Assembly (NCBI GenBank): GCA_947447615.1
Contig: CANFJQ010000002.1
Location: 1-51,937 of the forward strand
Reading direction: 5' to 3'
Length of the DNA: 51,937 bases
Source of the DNA: Comamonadaceae bacterium
Lineage (GTDB): Bacteria; Pseudomonadota; Gammaproteobacteria; Burkholderiales; Burkholderiaceae_C
The notes below the pieces were generated by a model. It ran no database searches. It saw nothing but the letters and a program-made list of their open reading frames with translations, and was not told the DNA's origin. The position numbers and the translations under genes are program-made. Shown here in pieces: positions 26,746 through 35,790 of this stretch. Every line of letters begins with the position of its first letter. The first letter of the stretch is position 1.

Positions 26746-28999
26746 CGCGCGCATGCTCTGGCGTGTAGCGCTAGGGGCCTTGCTCGCACTTGCGCTAGTT
26801 GGTGTAGTGCAGGGCGCTGATTGGTTTAGCCTGACGCGATTGCAATCGCAATACCAAGACTTGAAAGCCTGGCACGCACAAGCACCTTGGACAGTGCGCG
26901 CTGCGTTTTTTGCGCTGTATGTCCTGCTGGCCAGTGCCGCCGTGCCTGGCATTGTGGTGCTGACCTTGGCCGGTGGTGCGGTGCTGGGTTTTGGCTGGGG
27001 TTTGCTGTTGGTGTCTTTTGCGTCCAGCCTGGGCGCCACGCTGTGCTTGCTGGTGGTGCGCCATGTACTGGCTGATAGCTTGCCCGCTTACCTGGGCGCC
27101 GGCATGACGCGGCGCTTAGGGCATATGACGCGCGGCTTGGAGCGCGAAGGTGTTTTTTACTTGCTCAGTTTGCGCTTGATCCCGCTTGTGCCCTTTGGCG
27201 CGGTCAATGTGCTTATGGGTTTGACGCGCATGCGGGCCTGGCGCTTTTATGTGTTCAGCCAATTAGGCATGTTGCCCAGCACCGTGATTTATCTGCAAGC
27301 TGGTAGCCAGTTGGCGGCCTTGCAATCGGTATCCGACATCTTGCAGCCGCAGGTGGCAGTGGGCCTGATCGCCTTGGCGCTGGCCATGGCCGGCACACCC
27401 TGGTTGACGCGGCGCCTATTGGCTTGGCTGCGCCGGCGCACGGTGGCCGCACGCTGGAAGCGCCCAGCGCGTTTTGATTACAACCTGATCGTCATTGGCG
27501 GCGGTGCGGGTGGTTTGGTGTCTGCTTATGTGGCCGCGCACGCGCAAGCACGCGTGGCCCTGGTGGAGGCAGGCGAAATGGGTGGCGATTGCCTCAACCG
27601 TGGCTGCGTGCCCAGCAAGGCCTTGATTCAAAGTGCGCGCGTCGCGCAGCAAGCGCGGCAAGCGCAGGGCTTTGGCATACACACCGGGCCGGTGCAGGTG
27701 GACTTTGCTGCCGTCATGCAACGTGTGCGCAGCATCATCGCCGCCATCGCGCCCAACGACAGCCCCGAGCGTTACCGCGCCATGGGGGTGGACGTGTTGC
27801 AAGCCTATGCTTACATTATCGACCCCTGGACGGTGGAGTTGCGCCGCAGCGGCCAGGCGCCCGAGCGCATCAGTGCCCGCAGCATTATTTTGGCGACCGG
27901 GTCGCAGCCGGCCGTGCCCGCTATTGCTGGCCTACAGGACAGCGGCTATGTGACCAGCGATACCCTGTGGGATGTGTTGGAACAATCTGCCGCGCTGCCC
28001 CGGCGCATCGCCATCGTGGGTGGTGGGCCGGTAGGTTGCGAGTTGGCGCAGGCCTTTGCGCGTCTGGGTGCGCAGGTGAGTTTGGTCGAGGCCGCGCCCG
28101 CTTTGCTATCTAAAGAAGATGCAGATGTCAGCGCGCTGGTGCAAGCCGCATTAAGTGCCGATGGTGTGCGCGTATTCACAGGGCACCAGGTCTTGCGCTG
28201 CGAAACACTGCCCGCGCATGCGGGTGCGGATAAATTGGTGGTGATACGCCAAAACACCGCGTCGCATGGCCAGCAGTCTTCGATGCCTGACACGCCCGCC
28301 GCGCAAGACGACGAATTTGCCGTCCCCTACGATTTGCTCCTCTGCGCCACTGGACGCCAAGCCCGGCTGCGCGGTTTTGGCTTGGAAGCGCTGGGCATAG
28401 CCAGCGATACGCTTTTGCACACCGACGCGTATTTGCAAACCCTGATTCCTTCGATTTATGCTGCCGGGGACGTAGTGGGCCCCTACCAGTTCACCCATGC
28501 CGCTGCGCACCAAGCCTGGTATTCGGCAGTCAATGCTTTGCTCGAGGGTTGGGGCGCGCTGCGGCCCGACTACAGCGTGTTGCCCACTGCTGTCTATGTA
28601 GCCCCCGAAGTGGCACGTGTGGGCCTCAATGAACAACAAGCGCAGACGCGCGGCCTGGCCTATGAAGTCACCCGTTTTGAGCTTGCAGGCCTGGACCGTG
28701 CGATTTGTGATGCAGCGCATGGCGCAGTGCCTGCCGGTTTTGTCAAAGTGCTGACGGTGCCCGGGCGCGATACCTTGTTGGGCGTTTCCATCGTAGGTGA
28801 GCATGCCGCCGAATTGCTTGCGCCCTATGCGCTGGCCATGCGCCAGGGCATAGGTTTGAAAGGGATTTTGGCCACCGTCCACAGCTACCCGACGCTCAGC
28901 GAGTCGGCCAGGCATGTGGCGGGCCAATGGCAGCGCGCGCACTTGCCCGCAGCAGCCATGCCTTGGCTGGCGCGCTGGCACCGCTGGCGGCGCGGCTAG
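26738..28999 (+). CDS. Fusion of a VTT/TVP38-like membrane domain with a pyridine-nucleotide-disulfide oxidoreductase (dihydrolipoamide dehydrogenase/mercuric reductase-like)
   Basis: N-terminal VTT-like ALYVLLASAAVPGIVVLTLAGGAVLGFGWGLLLVSFASSLGATLCLLV...LRLIPLVPFGAVNVLMG; C-terminal YNLIVIGGGAGGLVSAYVAA...MGGDCLNRGCVPSKALI redox-disulfide motif; dimerisation domain. Confidence 0.92.
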   Translation: MFNARMLWRVALGALLALALVGVVQGADWFSLTRLQSQYQDLKAWHAQAPWTVRAAFFALYVLLASAAVPGIVVLTLAGGAVLGFGWGLLLVSFASSLGATLCLLVVRHVLADSLPAYLGAGMTRRLGHMTRGLEREGVFYLLSLRLIPLVPFGAVNVLMGLTRMRAWRFYVFSQLGMLPSTVIYLQAGSQLAALQSVSDILQPQVAVGLIALALAMAGTPWLTRRLLAWLRRRTVAARWKRPARFDYNLIVIGGGAGGLVSAYVAAHAQARVALVEAGEMGGDCLNRGCVPSKALIQSARVAQQARQAQGFGIHTGPVQVDFAAVMQRVRSIIAAIAPNDSPERYRAMGVDVLQAYAYIIDPWTVELRRSGQAPERISARSIILATGSQPAVPAIAGLQDSGYVTSDTLWDVLEQSAALPRRIAIVGGGPVGCELAQAFARLGAQVSLVEAAPALLSKEDADVSALVQAALSADGVRVFTGHQVLRCETLPAHAGADKLVVIRQNTASHGQQSSMPDTPAAQDDEFAVPYDLLLCATGRQARLRGFGLEALGIASDTLLHTDAYLQTLIPSIYAAGDVVGPYQFTHAAAHQAWYSAVNALLEGWGALRPDYSVLPTAVYVAPEVARVGLNEQQAQTRGLAYEVTRFELAGLDRAICDAAHGAVPAGFVKVLTVPGRDTLLGVSIVGEHAAELLAPYALAMRQGIGLKGILATVHSYPTLSESARHVAGQWQRAHLPAAAMPWLARWHRWRRG

Positions 29000-29038
29000 C
29001 CAGAAGGCTCGCCACGCGCTTAGTCACAATGGGGGGCT

Positions 29039-31549
29039 ATGCAAAAACACTCCGGCCCCATCTTGCGCGACCTGGTGCTGGTAGGCGGCGGCCATAGCCA
29101 TGTAGCCGTGGTCAAAGCCTTTGGCATGCAGCCGCTGGCGGGTTTGCGTATTACCTTGGTGTGTACCGATGCGCACACGCCGTATTCGGGCATGTTGCCC
29201 GGTTATGTGGCTGGTCACTATGGCTATGACGAAGTCCATCTCGATTTAGTGCGCTTGTGCGCCTACGCCGGGGCACGCTTTGTGCGGGCGCAGGTTATCG
29301 GCATAGACCGCGAGGCACGCCAAGTGCTGCTGCACGGGCGCCCGGCCTTGGACTATGACGTGCTGGCGATCAACACCGGCTCCACGCCGCAAGTGGCGCA
29401 GGTGCAGGGCGCAAGTGAACATGCGATACCGGTCAAGCCGATTGCCGCTTTTAACGCGCGCTGGTTGCAAATCCTTGCCCGCGTGCGCTCCGGGCAGGGG
29501 CCGCGCCACATTGCGGTGGTGGGCGCGGGCGCTGGAGGCGTGGAGTTGCTGCTGGCAATGCAATACCGCTTAGGCAAGGAATGCAAAGCGCTAGGCCTAC
29601 AAGCGCCACAGTTTGCGTTGTTTTCTGCGGCGCCCACTATTTTGCCCTCGCACAACGCAGGCGTGCGTGCGCGCTTTATGCACACCTTGCAAGCGCGTGG
29701 TGTGCAAGTGCATCTGGGCGCGCGGGTGCAGTCGCTTAGCGCTAGCGGTGTGCAGGTGCTGCGCGCAAGCGATGCGGGTTCTGCGACGCCATCGGCGCAG
29801 CACGTGGCGAGCAACGACTCAAATCTCGTATCGCGTTCCGCAGATGAGCTGGAATACGTAGAGGCCGATGCCGTTTTCTGGGTGACGCAAGCATCGGGCG
29901 GCAGTTGGTTGACTTCCACCGGCTTGGCGCTCGATGCCGACGGCTGTGTGCGCGTGAACGCGTATTTGCAGTCCGACAGCGACGCACGGATTTTTGCCAG
30001 CGGCGATGTGGCCGCTTTCGGCCCGCGCCCGCTGGAAAAAGCCGGTGTGTTTGCGGTGCGCATGGGCATGCCATTGGCGCGTAATCTGCGCCATGCCTTG
30101 TGCGGACTGCCCTTAAAAGCCTATCGTCCCCAAAAGCATTGGCTGGCCTTGATCAGCACGGGCGATCGCTATGCGGTGGCCTCGCGCGGCATGCTGGGCT
30201 TTGCCGGTACCTGGGTATGGCGCTGGAAAGACCAAATTGACCGGCGCTTTATGCAGCGTTTTTCTGATCTGGGCTTACCCGCGATGGCGCCCGCAGCAAG
30301 CGATACAGGCGCGCAGGCGCTGGCCCATTTCGCAGACCTGGATGCACAAGAGCGCACCCAAGCGCAAGCAGCCCAGGCCATGCGTTGCGGTGGCTGCGCC
30401 GCCAAAGTGGGGGCGGGTGTGCTGGGTAGGGCGCTGGGCGGTTTGCAGACGCTGGATAGCCCGGATGTGCTGATTGGCCTATCCGCGCCCGATGACGCGG
30501 CGCTGGTGCGCATTCCCCCAGGCAAAGCGCAGGTGCAAACCGTGGATTTTTTCCGCGCGTTTATCGACGACCCCTACCACTTCGGCCAGATTGCCGCCAA
30601 CCATGCGCTGGGCGACATTTTTGCGATGGGCGCTACGCCGCACACCGCCACGGCCATTGCCGTGGTACCGCCGGGCTTGGACCGCCAGACCCAAAGCCTG
30701 TTGTCGCAGCTCATGGCCGGTGCGGTGCAGGTACTCAATGCGGCAGGCTGCGCGCTGGTGGGGGGCCACAGCGGCGAGGGGCCGGAGTTGTCGCTGGGCT
30801 TTGCCATCAACGGCCTGGTGGATCTGGACGCGCAAGGCCAGCCGGTGCAGCTGATGCGCAAAACCGGCGCGCGGGCCGGTGACGCCTTGATTTTGACCAA
30901 GGCCTTGGGCACGGGCACTTTATTTGCGGCCCACGCCCTGGGCCGCGCGCGTGGCCGCTGGGTGGAGGCGGCGCTGGACAGCATGGCCCAATCCAGCCAG
31001 GGCGCCGCCCACACCCTGGCGCAGTTCGGCGCCCGTGCGTGTACCGATGTCACCGGCTTTGGCTTGCTAGGCCATTTGGTGGAAATGCTGCAAACCGAGC
31101 GCCTGGGCGCGCAATTAGACATGGCGTCTTTGCCGCTACTGGATGGCGCATTGGCGTCGATGGATGCTGGTATTTTCAGTTCCTTGCACAGTAGCAATGC
31201 CCAGCAAGGCTCGGCGATTGCGGGTTGGCCTTGGCACCCGGGAAAAGAATCGGGCCGGGGTTCCGACGCAGGCCTTGGCGCGGGCTTGGGCAAAAGCACC
31301 CATTCAAGTCCAAGTCCAAGTGCTGACGCTGACGATGCAGAACTATCTGCCGCCCAAGCGCTGCGCTTGCGCCGCGCCTTGCTATTTGACCCGCAAACCG
31401 CCGGCGGCTTGCTGGCCAGCGTGCCCTGGGAGCAGGCGCAGGCCTGTTTGCAAACCTTGCGGGCACAGGGTTATGCGCAGAGCGCGTTGATCGGGCGGGT
31501 GTGCGAAGTGGCCGATTTCCGGGCGCCCATCACGCTCGTGGAACAATAG
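29039..31549 (+). CDS. selD: NDH-type FAD/NAD(P) oxidoreductase fused to selenide, water dikinase (SelD)
   Basis: N-terminal LVLVGGGHSHVAVVKAFGMQPL...INTGSTP; C-terminal RCGGCAAKVGAGVLGRAL...DDAALVRIPPGKAQVQTVDFFRAFIDDPYHFGQIAANHALGDIFAMGATPHTATAIAVVP...GGHSGEGPELSLGFAINGLV. Confidence 0.93.
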   Translation: MQKHSGPILRDLVLVGGGHSHVAVVKAFGMQPLAGLRITLVCTDAHTPYSGMLPGYVAGHYGYDEVHLDLVRLCAYAGARFVRAQVIGIDREARQVLLHGRPALDYDVLAINTGSTPQVAQVQGASEHAIPVKPIAAFNARWLQILARVRSGQGPRHIAVVGAGAGGVELLLAMQYRLGKECKALGLQAPQFALFSAAPTILPSHNAGVRARFMHTLQARGVQVHLGARVQSLSASGVQVLRASDAGSATPSAQHVASNDSNLVSRSADELEYVEADAVFWVTQASGGSWLTSTGLALDADGCVRVNAYLQSDSDARIFASGDVAAFGPRPLEKAGVFAVRMGMPLARNLRHALCGLPLKAYRPQKHWLALISTGDRYAVASRGMLGFAGTWVWRWKDQIDRRFMQRFSDLGLPAMAPAASDTGAQALAHFADLDAQERTQAQAAQAMRCGGCAAKVGAGVLGRALGGLQTLDSPDVLIGLSAPDDAALVRIPPGKAQVQTVDFFRAFIDDPYHFGQIAANHALGDIFAMGATPHTATAIAVVPPGLDRQTQSLLSQLMAGAVQVLNAAGCALVGGHSGEGPELSLGFAINGLVDLDAQGQPVQLMRKTGARAGDALILTKALGTGTLFAAHALGRARGRWVEAALDSMAQSSQGAAHTLAQFGARACTDVTGFGLLGHLVEMLQTERLGAQLDMASLPLLDGALASMDAGIFSSLHSSNAQQGSAIAGWPWHPGKESGRGSDAGLGAGLGKSTHSSPSPSADADDAELSAAQALRLRRALLFDPQTAGGLLASVPWEQAQACLQTLRAQGYAQSALIGRVCEVADFRAPITLVEQ

Positions 31550-31553
31550 GGGT

Positions 31554-32675
31554 ATGACGGAAGAATTACCGACACCCTCCGCAGACTCTGTGGTCACGGG
31601 TGAAGAAGCCATTGCCCTGGGCGCCCAGTTGGCCGCCAGGCCCTACCGGCGGCCCGAGCATTTGGTCTTATGGGGGATGGGCCCAGCCCATATCCGCGTG
31701 CTCGAACACTTCAAGCGCCAGCCCTTGGCGCATGTCCAGATCACGGTCTTAGCCCAACAAACCCAGACTTTTGCCCCGCGCAAACTGGCACGCTACGTCG
31801 CCAACGATGTGCCGCTGGCCGATTGCATGGTCGATTTCGAGCCGCTTTTGCAACAGGACAAAGTGCAATGGACCGGACGCCAAGGCCGAGGCCTCAATGC
31901 CGTGTCGCGCAGCATCTTGCTGGACGACGGCCAGTCCATCAGCTACGACCTGCTGTCTATCAACACCGGCCCGGTGCCGCACCGCGAAGCTATCGAAGCG
32001 GCCATGCCCGGCGCGCGTGAACACGGCCTGTTTGTGCCACCGCTGGAAGGTTTTGCCAATTTATGGCCCAAGGTCTGCGGCCTGGGCCGCACCCGCGCGC
32101 TACGTATGGCGGTCATTGGCGCCGGCACCGAGGGCTTTGAACTGGCCCTGGCCGTGCGCCAGCGTATGCCTACTGCCGCGGTGACCTGGATCATCGGCCC
32201 CCAGCAAGAGGGTGACAAAGCCTATCCCGAAACTTTGCACCAGCGCATGCTGCAATTGCTGCGTGAGCAGCGTGTCACCGTGCTGTATGAAACCGTGGCC
32301 TCGCTCACGCGCGATGATGTGGTGCTGTCCAGTGGCGCACGCCTGGCCTGCGATGTGCCGATTTTGGTTTTGGCCCACACCGCGCCCGCCTGGCTCGTCC
32401 CCAGCGGCCTGGCGGTGCAAGACGAGGCTATGGCCACCGACGCCTTCGAGCGCAGCAGCAGCCACCCGGAAGTGTTTCATGTCTGGCAAGACAGCGAAGC
32501 GCTGGCCAATAACGTGCACGCGATGATGCAGTCCGAGCCTGCCAAACTGCGCGCTAACAAGCCACGCGCATTGCAGTTTTTGTACGCAGGCGCCAGCCAC
32601 GCCTTGCTGGCCTGGGGCGGACAATGCATGCAAGGCCGCGCAGTCGCCTGGCTGAAGAAATTCTTAAAATCCTAA
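31554..32675 (+). CDS. NDH-like FAD-dependent oxidoreductase, distant paralogue of the SelD N-terminal domain
   Basis: LVLWGMGPAHIRVLEHFKRQPLAHVQITVLAQ...YDLLSINTGPVPHREAIE...AVIGAGTEGFELALAVRQR; starts 5 bp after the NDH-SelD stop. Confidence 0.85.
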   Translation: MTEELPTPSADSVVTGEEAIALGAQLAARPYRRPEHLVLWGMGPAHIRVLEHFKRQPLAHVQITVLAQQTQTFAPRKLARYVANDVPLADCMVDFEPLLQQDKVQWTGRQGRGLNAVSRSILLDDGQSISYDLLSINTGPVPHREAIEAAMPGAREHGLFVPPLEGFANLWPKVCGLGRTRALRMAVIGAGTEGFELALAVRQRMPTAAVTWIIGPQQEGDKAYPETLHQRMLQLLREQRVTVLYETVASLTRDDVVLSSGARLACDVPILVLAHTAPAWLVPSGLAVQDEAMATDAFERSSSHPEVFHVWQDSEALANNVHAMMQSEPAKLRANKPRALQFLYAGASHALLAWGGQCMQGRAVAWLKKFLKS

Positions 32676-32703
32676 TTCGCGTTTTTCATTAGGGAGGCAC
32701 ACC

Positions 32704-33180
32704 ATGGATTCAATGCAAACTCCGCTGCCGGAAAGTATGGACATTCCCCAGCGCAAAGTCGATACGCTTTTGCAGCACTATGGCTTAAGCCATACGCACC
32801 CGGTCAATGAAGTGATTCATTTTGTGGCGATTCCCGCCATCATGCTTAGCCTTAACGGCTTGTTGTTTGCGGTGCACCCGGCTTTGGTTCTTTTGTTGAT
32901 CGCCGCGAGCCTGGTCTATTACGCCCGTCTATCCTGGCCTTTCACCCTATGCATGTTGCTCTTGTCCTCCGTAATGCTGGCCTTGGTCGATGCTATGGAC
33001 GCCGCGGGTGTGCTGGTGCAAGCCAGCGTGGGAATTTTTGTTCTTGCCTGGATTTTTCAATTCATCGGCCACCATCTAGAGGGCAAAAAACCTTCTTTTT
33101 TCGAGGACCTGCAATACCTGCTGGTCGGGCCTTTGTTTGTCCTGAGCAAAGTTTTCGAGCGCCTAGGCGTACGCTGGTAA
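32704..33180 (+). CDS. Mpo1-like/DUF962 membrane protein
   Basis: VDTLLQHYGLSHTHPVNEVIHFVAIPAIMLSLNGLLF...WIFQFIGHHLEGKKPSFFEDLQYLLVGPLFVLSKVF. Confidence 0.88.
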   Translation: MDSMQTPLPESMDIPQRKVDTLLQHYGLSHTHPVNEVIHFVAIPAIMLSLNGLLFAVHPALVLLLIAASLVYYARLSWPFTLCMLLLSSVMLALVDAMDAAGVLVQASVGIFVLAWIFQFIGHHLEGKKPSFFEDLQYLLVGPLFVLSKVFERLGVRW

Positions 33181-33264
33181 ATCGGACGTGTTGGCCATAG
33201 CGCGCAAGTTGCCTGTCCCCACGCGCAGCTTGATACCGGCTGCATCTGCCCGAGATTGCGCCTG

Positions 33265-34494
33265 ATGGCACGCGTTGCTGTCCTAGGCGCGGGCTTTGTT
33301 GGACTGTCCTCGGCCTACTGGCTGATGCGCGACGGTCACGAGGTCAGCTTGTACGAGCCGCGTGGCGCAGCGGGCGGCGCCTCCTTCGGCAATGCCGGCA
33401 CCTTTGCCAATTACGCCTGCATCCCCGTCAACAACCCTTCGGTGTTTCGTGATCTGCCGCGCTATTTGTTCTCGTCGCAAAGTCCCTTGCGCGTACGCTG
33501 GTCGCACTTGCATGCCTTGGCCCCCTGGCTTACGCGCTTTTTATGGGCTTCCACACCCGCGCGCTACACATCTACCGTAAGCGTCTTGTCGCATCTGCTG
33601 GCCCGCGCGCAAAGCGGCTACGACGCGATGCTGGCCGAGGCCGATCTACAGCGATTCGTCCGGCCACAAGAATGCTTATATTTGTATTCCAGCGCCGCCG
33701 CTTTTGAAGGCGCACGCGAAACCCTGGAATTGCGCCGCAGTTTGGGTGTGGAGTCCGATATCTTGGATGCGGATGCGATTGCCAAGTTAGAGCCGCAGCT
33801 CAGCCCCATCTTTCATCGCGGCGCCTTGTTCAAAGGTTCCTGGCACCTGAGCGATCCCTCGGCCTTTCTGCATGCCTTGTTGGCGTATTTGCAAGACAAG
33901 GGGCTGGTGGTCCATCCGCTGGCTGTGACGCAAGTACAAGCGGATGACAAGCAAGTGCGCTTGCGTGGCGCAGGCCATGACAGCGCCTACGATTACCTGG
34001 CCCTGTGCGCGGGTGTGCATTCCAAAGCCTTGGCAGCCCAATGCGGCGACGATGTGCCGCTGCAAGCCGAGCGTGGCTACCACCTGATGTTCCCTGGCAG
34101 CACGCCTTTGATTTCACGTCCTGTAGGTTGGGCCGAGCGTGGTTTTTATATGACGCCCATGGCGCAAGGCATACGCGTGGCCGGCACGGTGGAGTTGGCG
34201 GACTTGGGGCAAGAAATGCACCCCGGTTTGCTGGATTTACTGAACTTTGCATCGCACCGCGCCTTGCCCGCCTTGGGTGCGCCGCAGGCGCCTTGGCTAG
34301 GTTTCCGACCGACGCTGCCCGATGGCCTGCCGGTATTGGGGCGTTCGCGCAATAGCGCGCGGGTGGTGTATGCCTTTGGCCATCAGCACATTGGGCTGAC
34401 TTTGGGTGGCTTGACCGGGAGTTTGGTGGCCGACATGGTAGGTGGCCGTCCAAGCGCCTTGGATTTACATCCTTTGCGCGCGCAAAGGTTTTGA
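33265..34494 (+). CDS. FAD-dependent D-amino-acid dehydrogenase/oxidase (DadA-like)
   Basis: MARVAVLGAGFVGLSSAYWLMRDGHEVSLYEPRGAAGGASFGNAGTFANYACIPV...PTLPDGLPVLGRSRNSARVVYAFGHQHIGLTLGGLTGSLVADM. Confidence 0.9.
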   Translation: MARVAVLGAGFVGLSSAYWLMRDGHEVSLYEPRGAAGGASFGNAGTFANYACIPVNNPSVFRDLPRYLFSSQSPLRVRWSHLHALAPWLTRFLWASTPARYTSTVSVLSHLLARAQSGYDAMLAEADLQRFVRPQECLYLYSSAAAFEGARETLELRRSLGVESDILDADAIAKLEPQLSPIFHRGALFKGSWHLSDPSAFLHALLAYLQDKGLVVHPLAVTQVQADDKQVRLRGAGHDSAYDYLALCAGVHSKALAAQCGDDVPLQAERGYHLMFPGSTPLISRPVGWAERGFYMTPMAQGIRVAGTVELADLGQEMHPGLLDLLNFASHRALPALGAPQAPWLGFRPTLPDGLPVLGRSRNSARVVYAFGHQHIGLTLGGLTGSLVADMVGGRPSALDLHPLRAQRF

Positions 34495-34518
34495 TCTTGC
34501 TGCTATAGCATCTGCGTT

Positions 34519-34854
34519 TTAGTGGGCCGCGCTAATGCCCTGGTTAGGAAAGCCCATATTCCATCCCGAGCTGGCCCAGCGCGTGTCCACCGTCGTGGCA
34601 GATGGTGTGGAGACGGCTAGTTCTACAGGGGCAGGCTTGGGTGCGTTTTTGTGCACGCGCTCAATCAATCCTTCCGCGATCAGGCTGCGCATCAACTCTT
34701 TGACATCGCCCACGGTCGTGAGGCTGCGCATCAGGGTAGAGGTGGAGGTTTGGCCATTGATACACCAAAGTACGGTACGCATGCGGCGCGGCATACCGGA
34801 ATTCAAATCCTTTAACGCATCGAGGCCTTTAGCTGTTTTGGCGAATACTGACAT
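34519..34854 (-). CDS. Conserved-looking small hypothetical protein, possible winged-helix
   Basis: MSVFAKTAKGLDALKDLNSGMPRRMRTVLWCINGQTSTSTLMRSLTTVGDVKELMRSLIAEGLIERVHK; codon-consistent ORF ending close to the convergent DadA-like gene. Confidence 0.65.
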   Translation of the reverse strand: MSVFAKTAKGLDALKDLNSGMPRRMRTVLWCINGQTSTSTLMRSLTTVGDVKELMRSLIAEGLIERVHKNAPKPAPVELAVSTPSATTVDTRWASSGWNMGFPNQGISAAH

Positions 34855-35349
34855 ATAAGCTCCTGAACACATACCAATAAGCACAATTTACCTTGTGTTT
34901 GAAAACATTCTAATAAAATTTATATAAATGGCAAGTTTTTTCTTAAAAACATTTTTCCCGTAAATACAACAAATACAAAGTAAACCAATTTTTATGAAAA
35001 AATCGTTAAAAATGATATTTCGGCGCGGTAGTGGCTGTGCCCTAGTCGACAGCGCCGGACGCAAGCGCCTAAGGCGGGATGGTCTCGCGTGCAGGGTCGC
35101 GGCGCAGATCCAATGCCGGTCTGCTGCTCGCAGGCCAACTTTGCGCAGTTCCTGCATTCGGTGATGTGCGCAGCAGAGCGCACAGAACATGGCGCAGCTT
35201 AGATTTGCGCGCGCAGTAGAAATAAACATCAAATTGCATCGGTGCGTGGGTGACAGCAGGGCGTGTGCTGCAGTTCCAACGGATGGCCCACACTGTATAG
35301 GTAATAATTTCTAAATTATGAATTAAACAGATGTAAAAAAGGAGGCGGC

Positions 35350-35790
35350 ATGAGTGCATTAGCAAAGCAATTGAAAGACGAAATTAGCAGATCCGCAAAC
35401 CGGCACGTACGGCAAAGCCTGACGGCGATGAAAAAATCTTTGGCACAACAACGCAAGGAAAACGCGACCTTAAAAAGGCGGCTTTCCGCGATGGAGCGGG
35501 CCTTGATGCAATTAGCTAAGGGCGCGGGCGTCGAAGCTTCAGCGCCAAGCAAAGGCGGCAGGAAAAAAGTACGCTTTAGCGCATCGGGCTTTGCGAGCTT
35601 GCGCAAAAAGCTGGGTATCAATGCCGCCCAGACCGCGGCCTTGCTCGGCGTTAGCGACCAGTCGGTTTATAAGTGGGAGCAGGGCAAGGTCAGACCCCGC
35701 GCGGCACAGTTGGAAGCCATTGTCGCCCTGCGCAAAACCGGGAAGCGCGCCGTGCACAAGCGCCTGGCCGAATTGGCCCAAGCGCAATAA
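35350..35790 (+). CDS. XRE-type HTH protein with basic coiled N-terminal region
   Basis: AGGAGG Shine-Dalgarno upstream; C-terminal FASLRKKLGINAAQTAALLGVSDQSVYKWEQGKVRPRAAQLEAIVALRKTGKR. Confidence 0.85.
   Translation: MSALAKQLKDEISRSANRHVRQSLTAMKKSLAQQRKENATLKRRLSAMERALMQLAKGAGVEASAPSKGGRKKVRFSASGFASLRKKLGINAAQTAALLGVSDQSVYKWEQGKVRPRAAQLEAIVALRKTGKRAVHKRLAELAQAQ

Noticed and set aside
34994-35164. 56-codon Arg-rich ORF in the 34.9-35.3 kb gap
   Set aside because: No Shine-Dalgarno, abrupt composition change inside the ORF, no recognisable motif.
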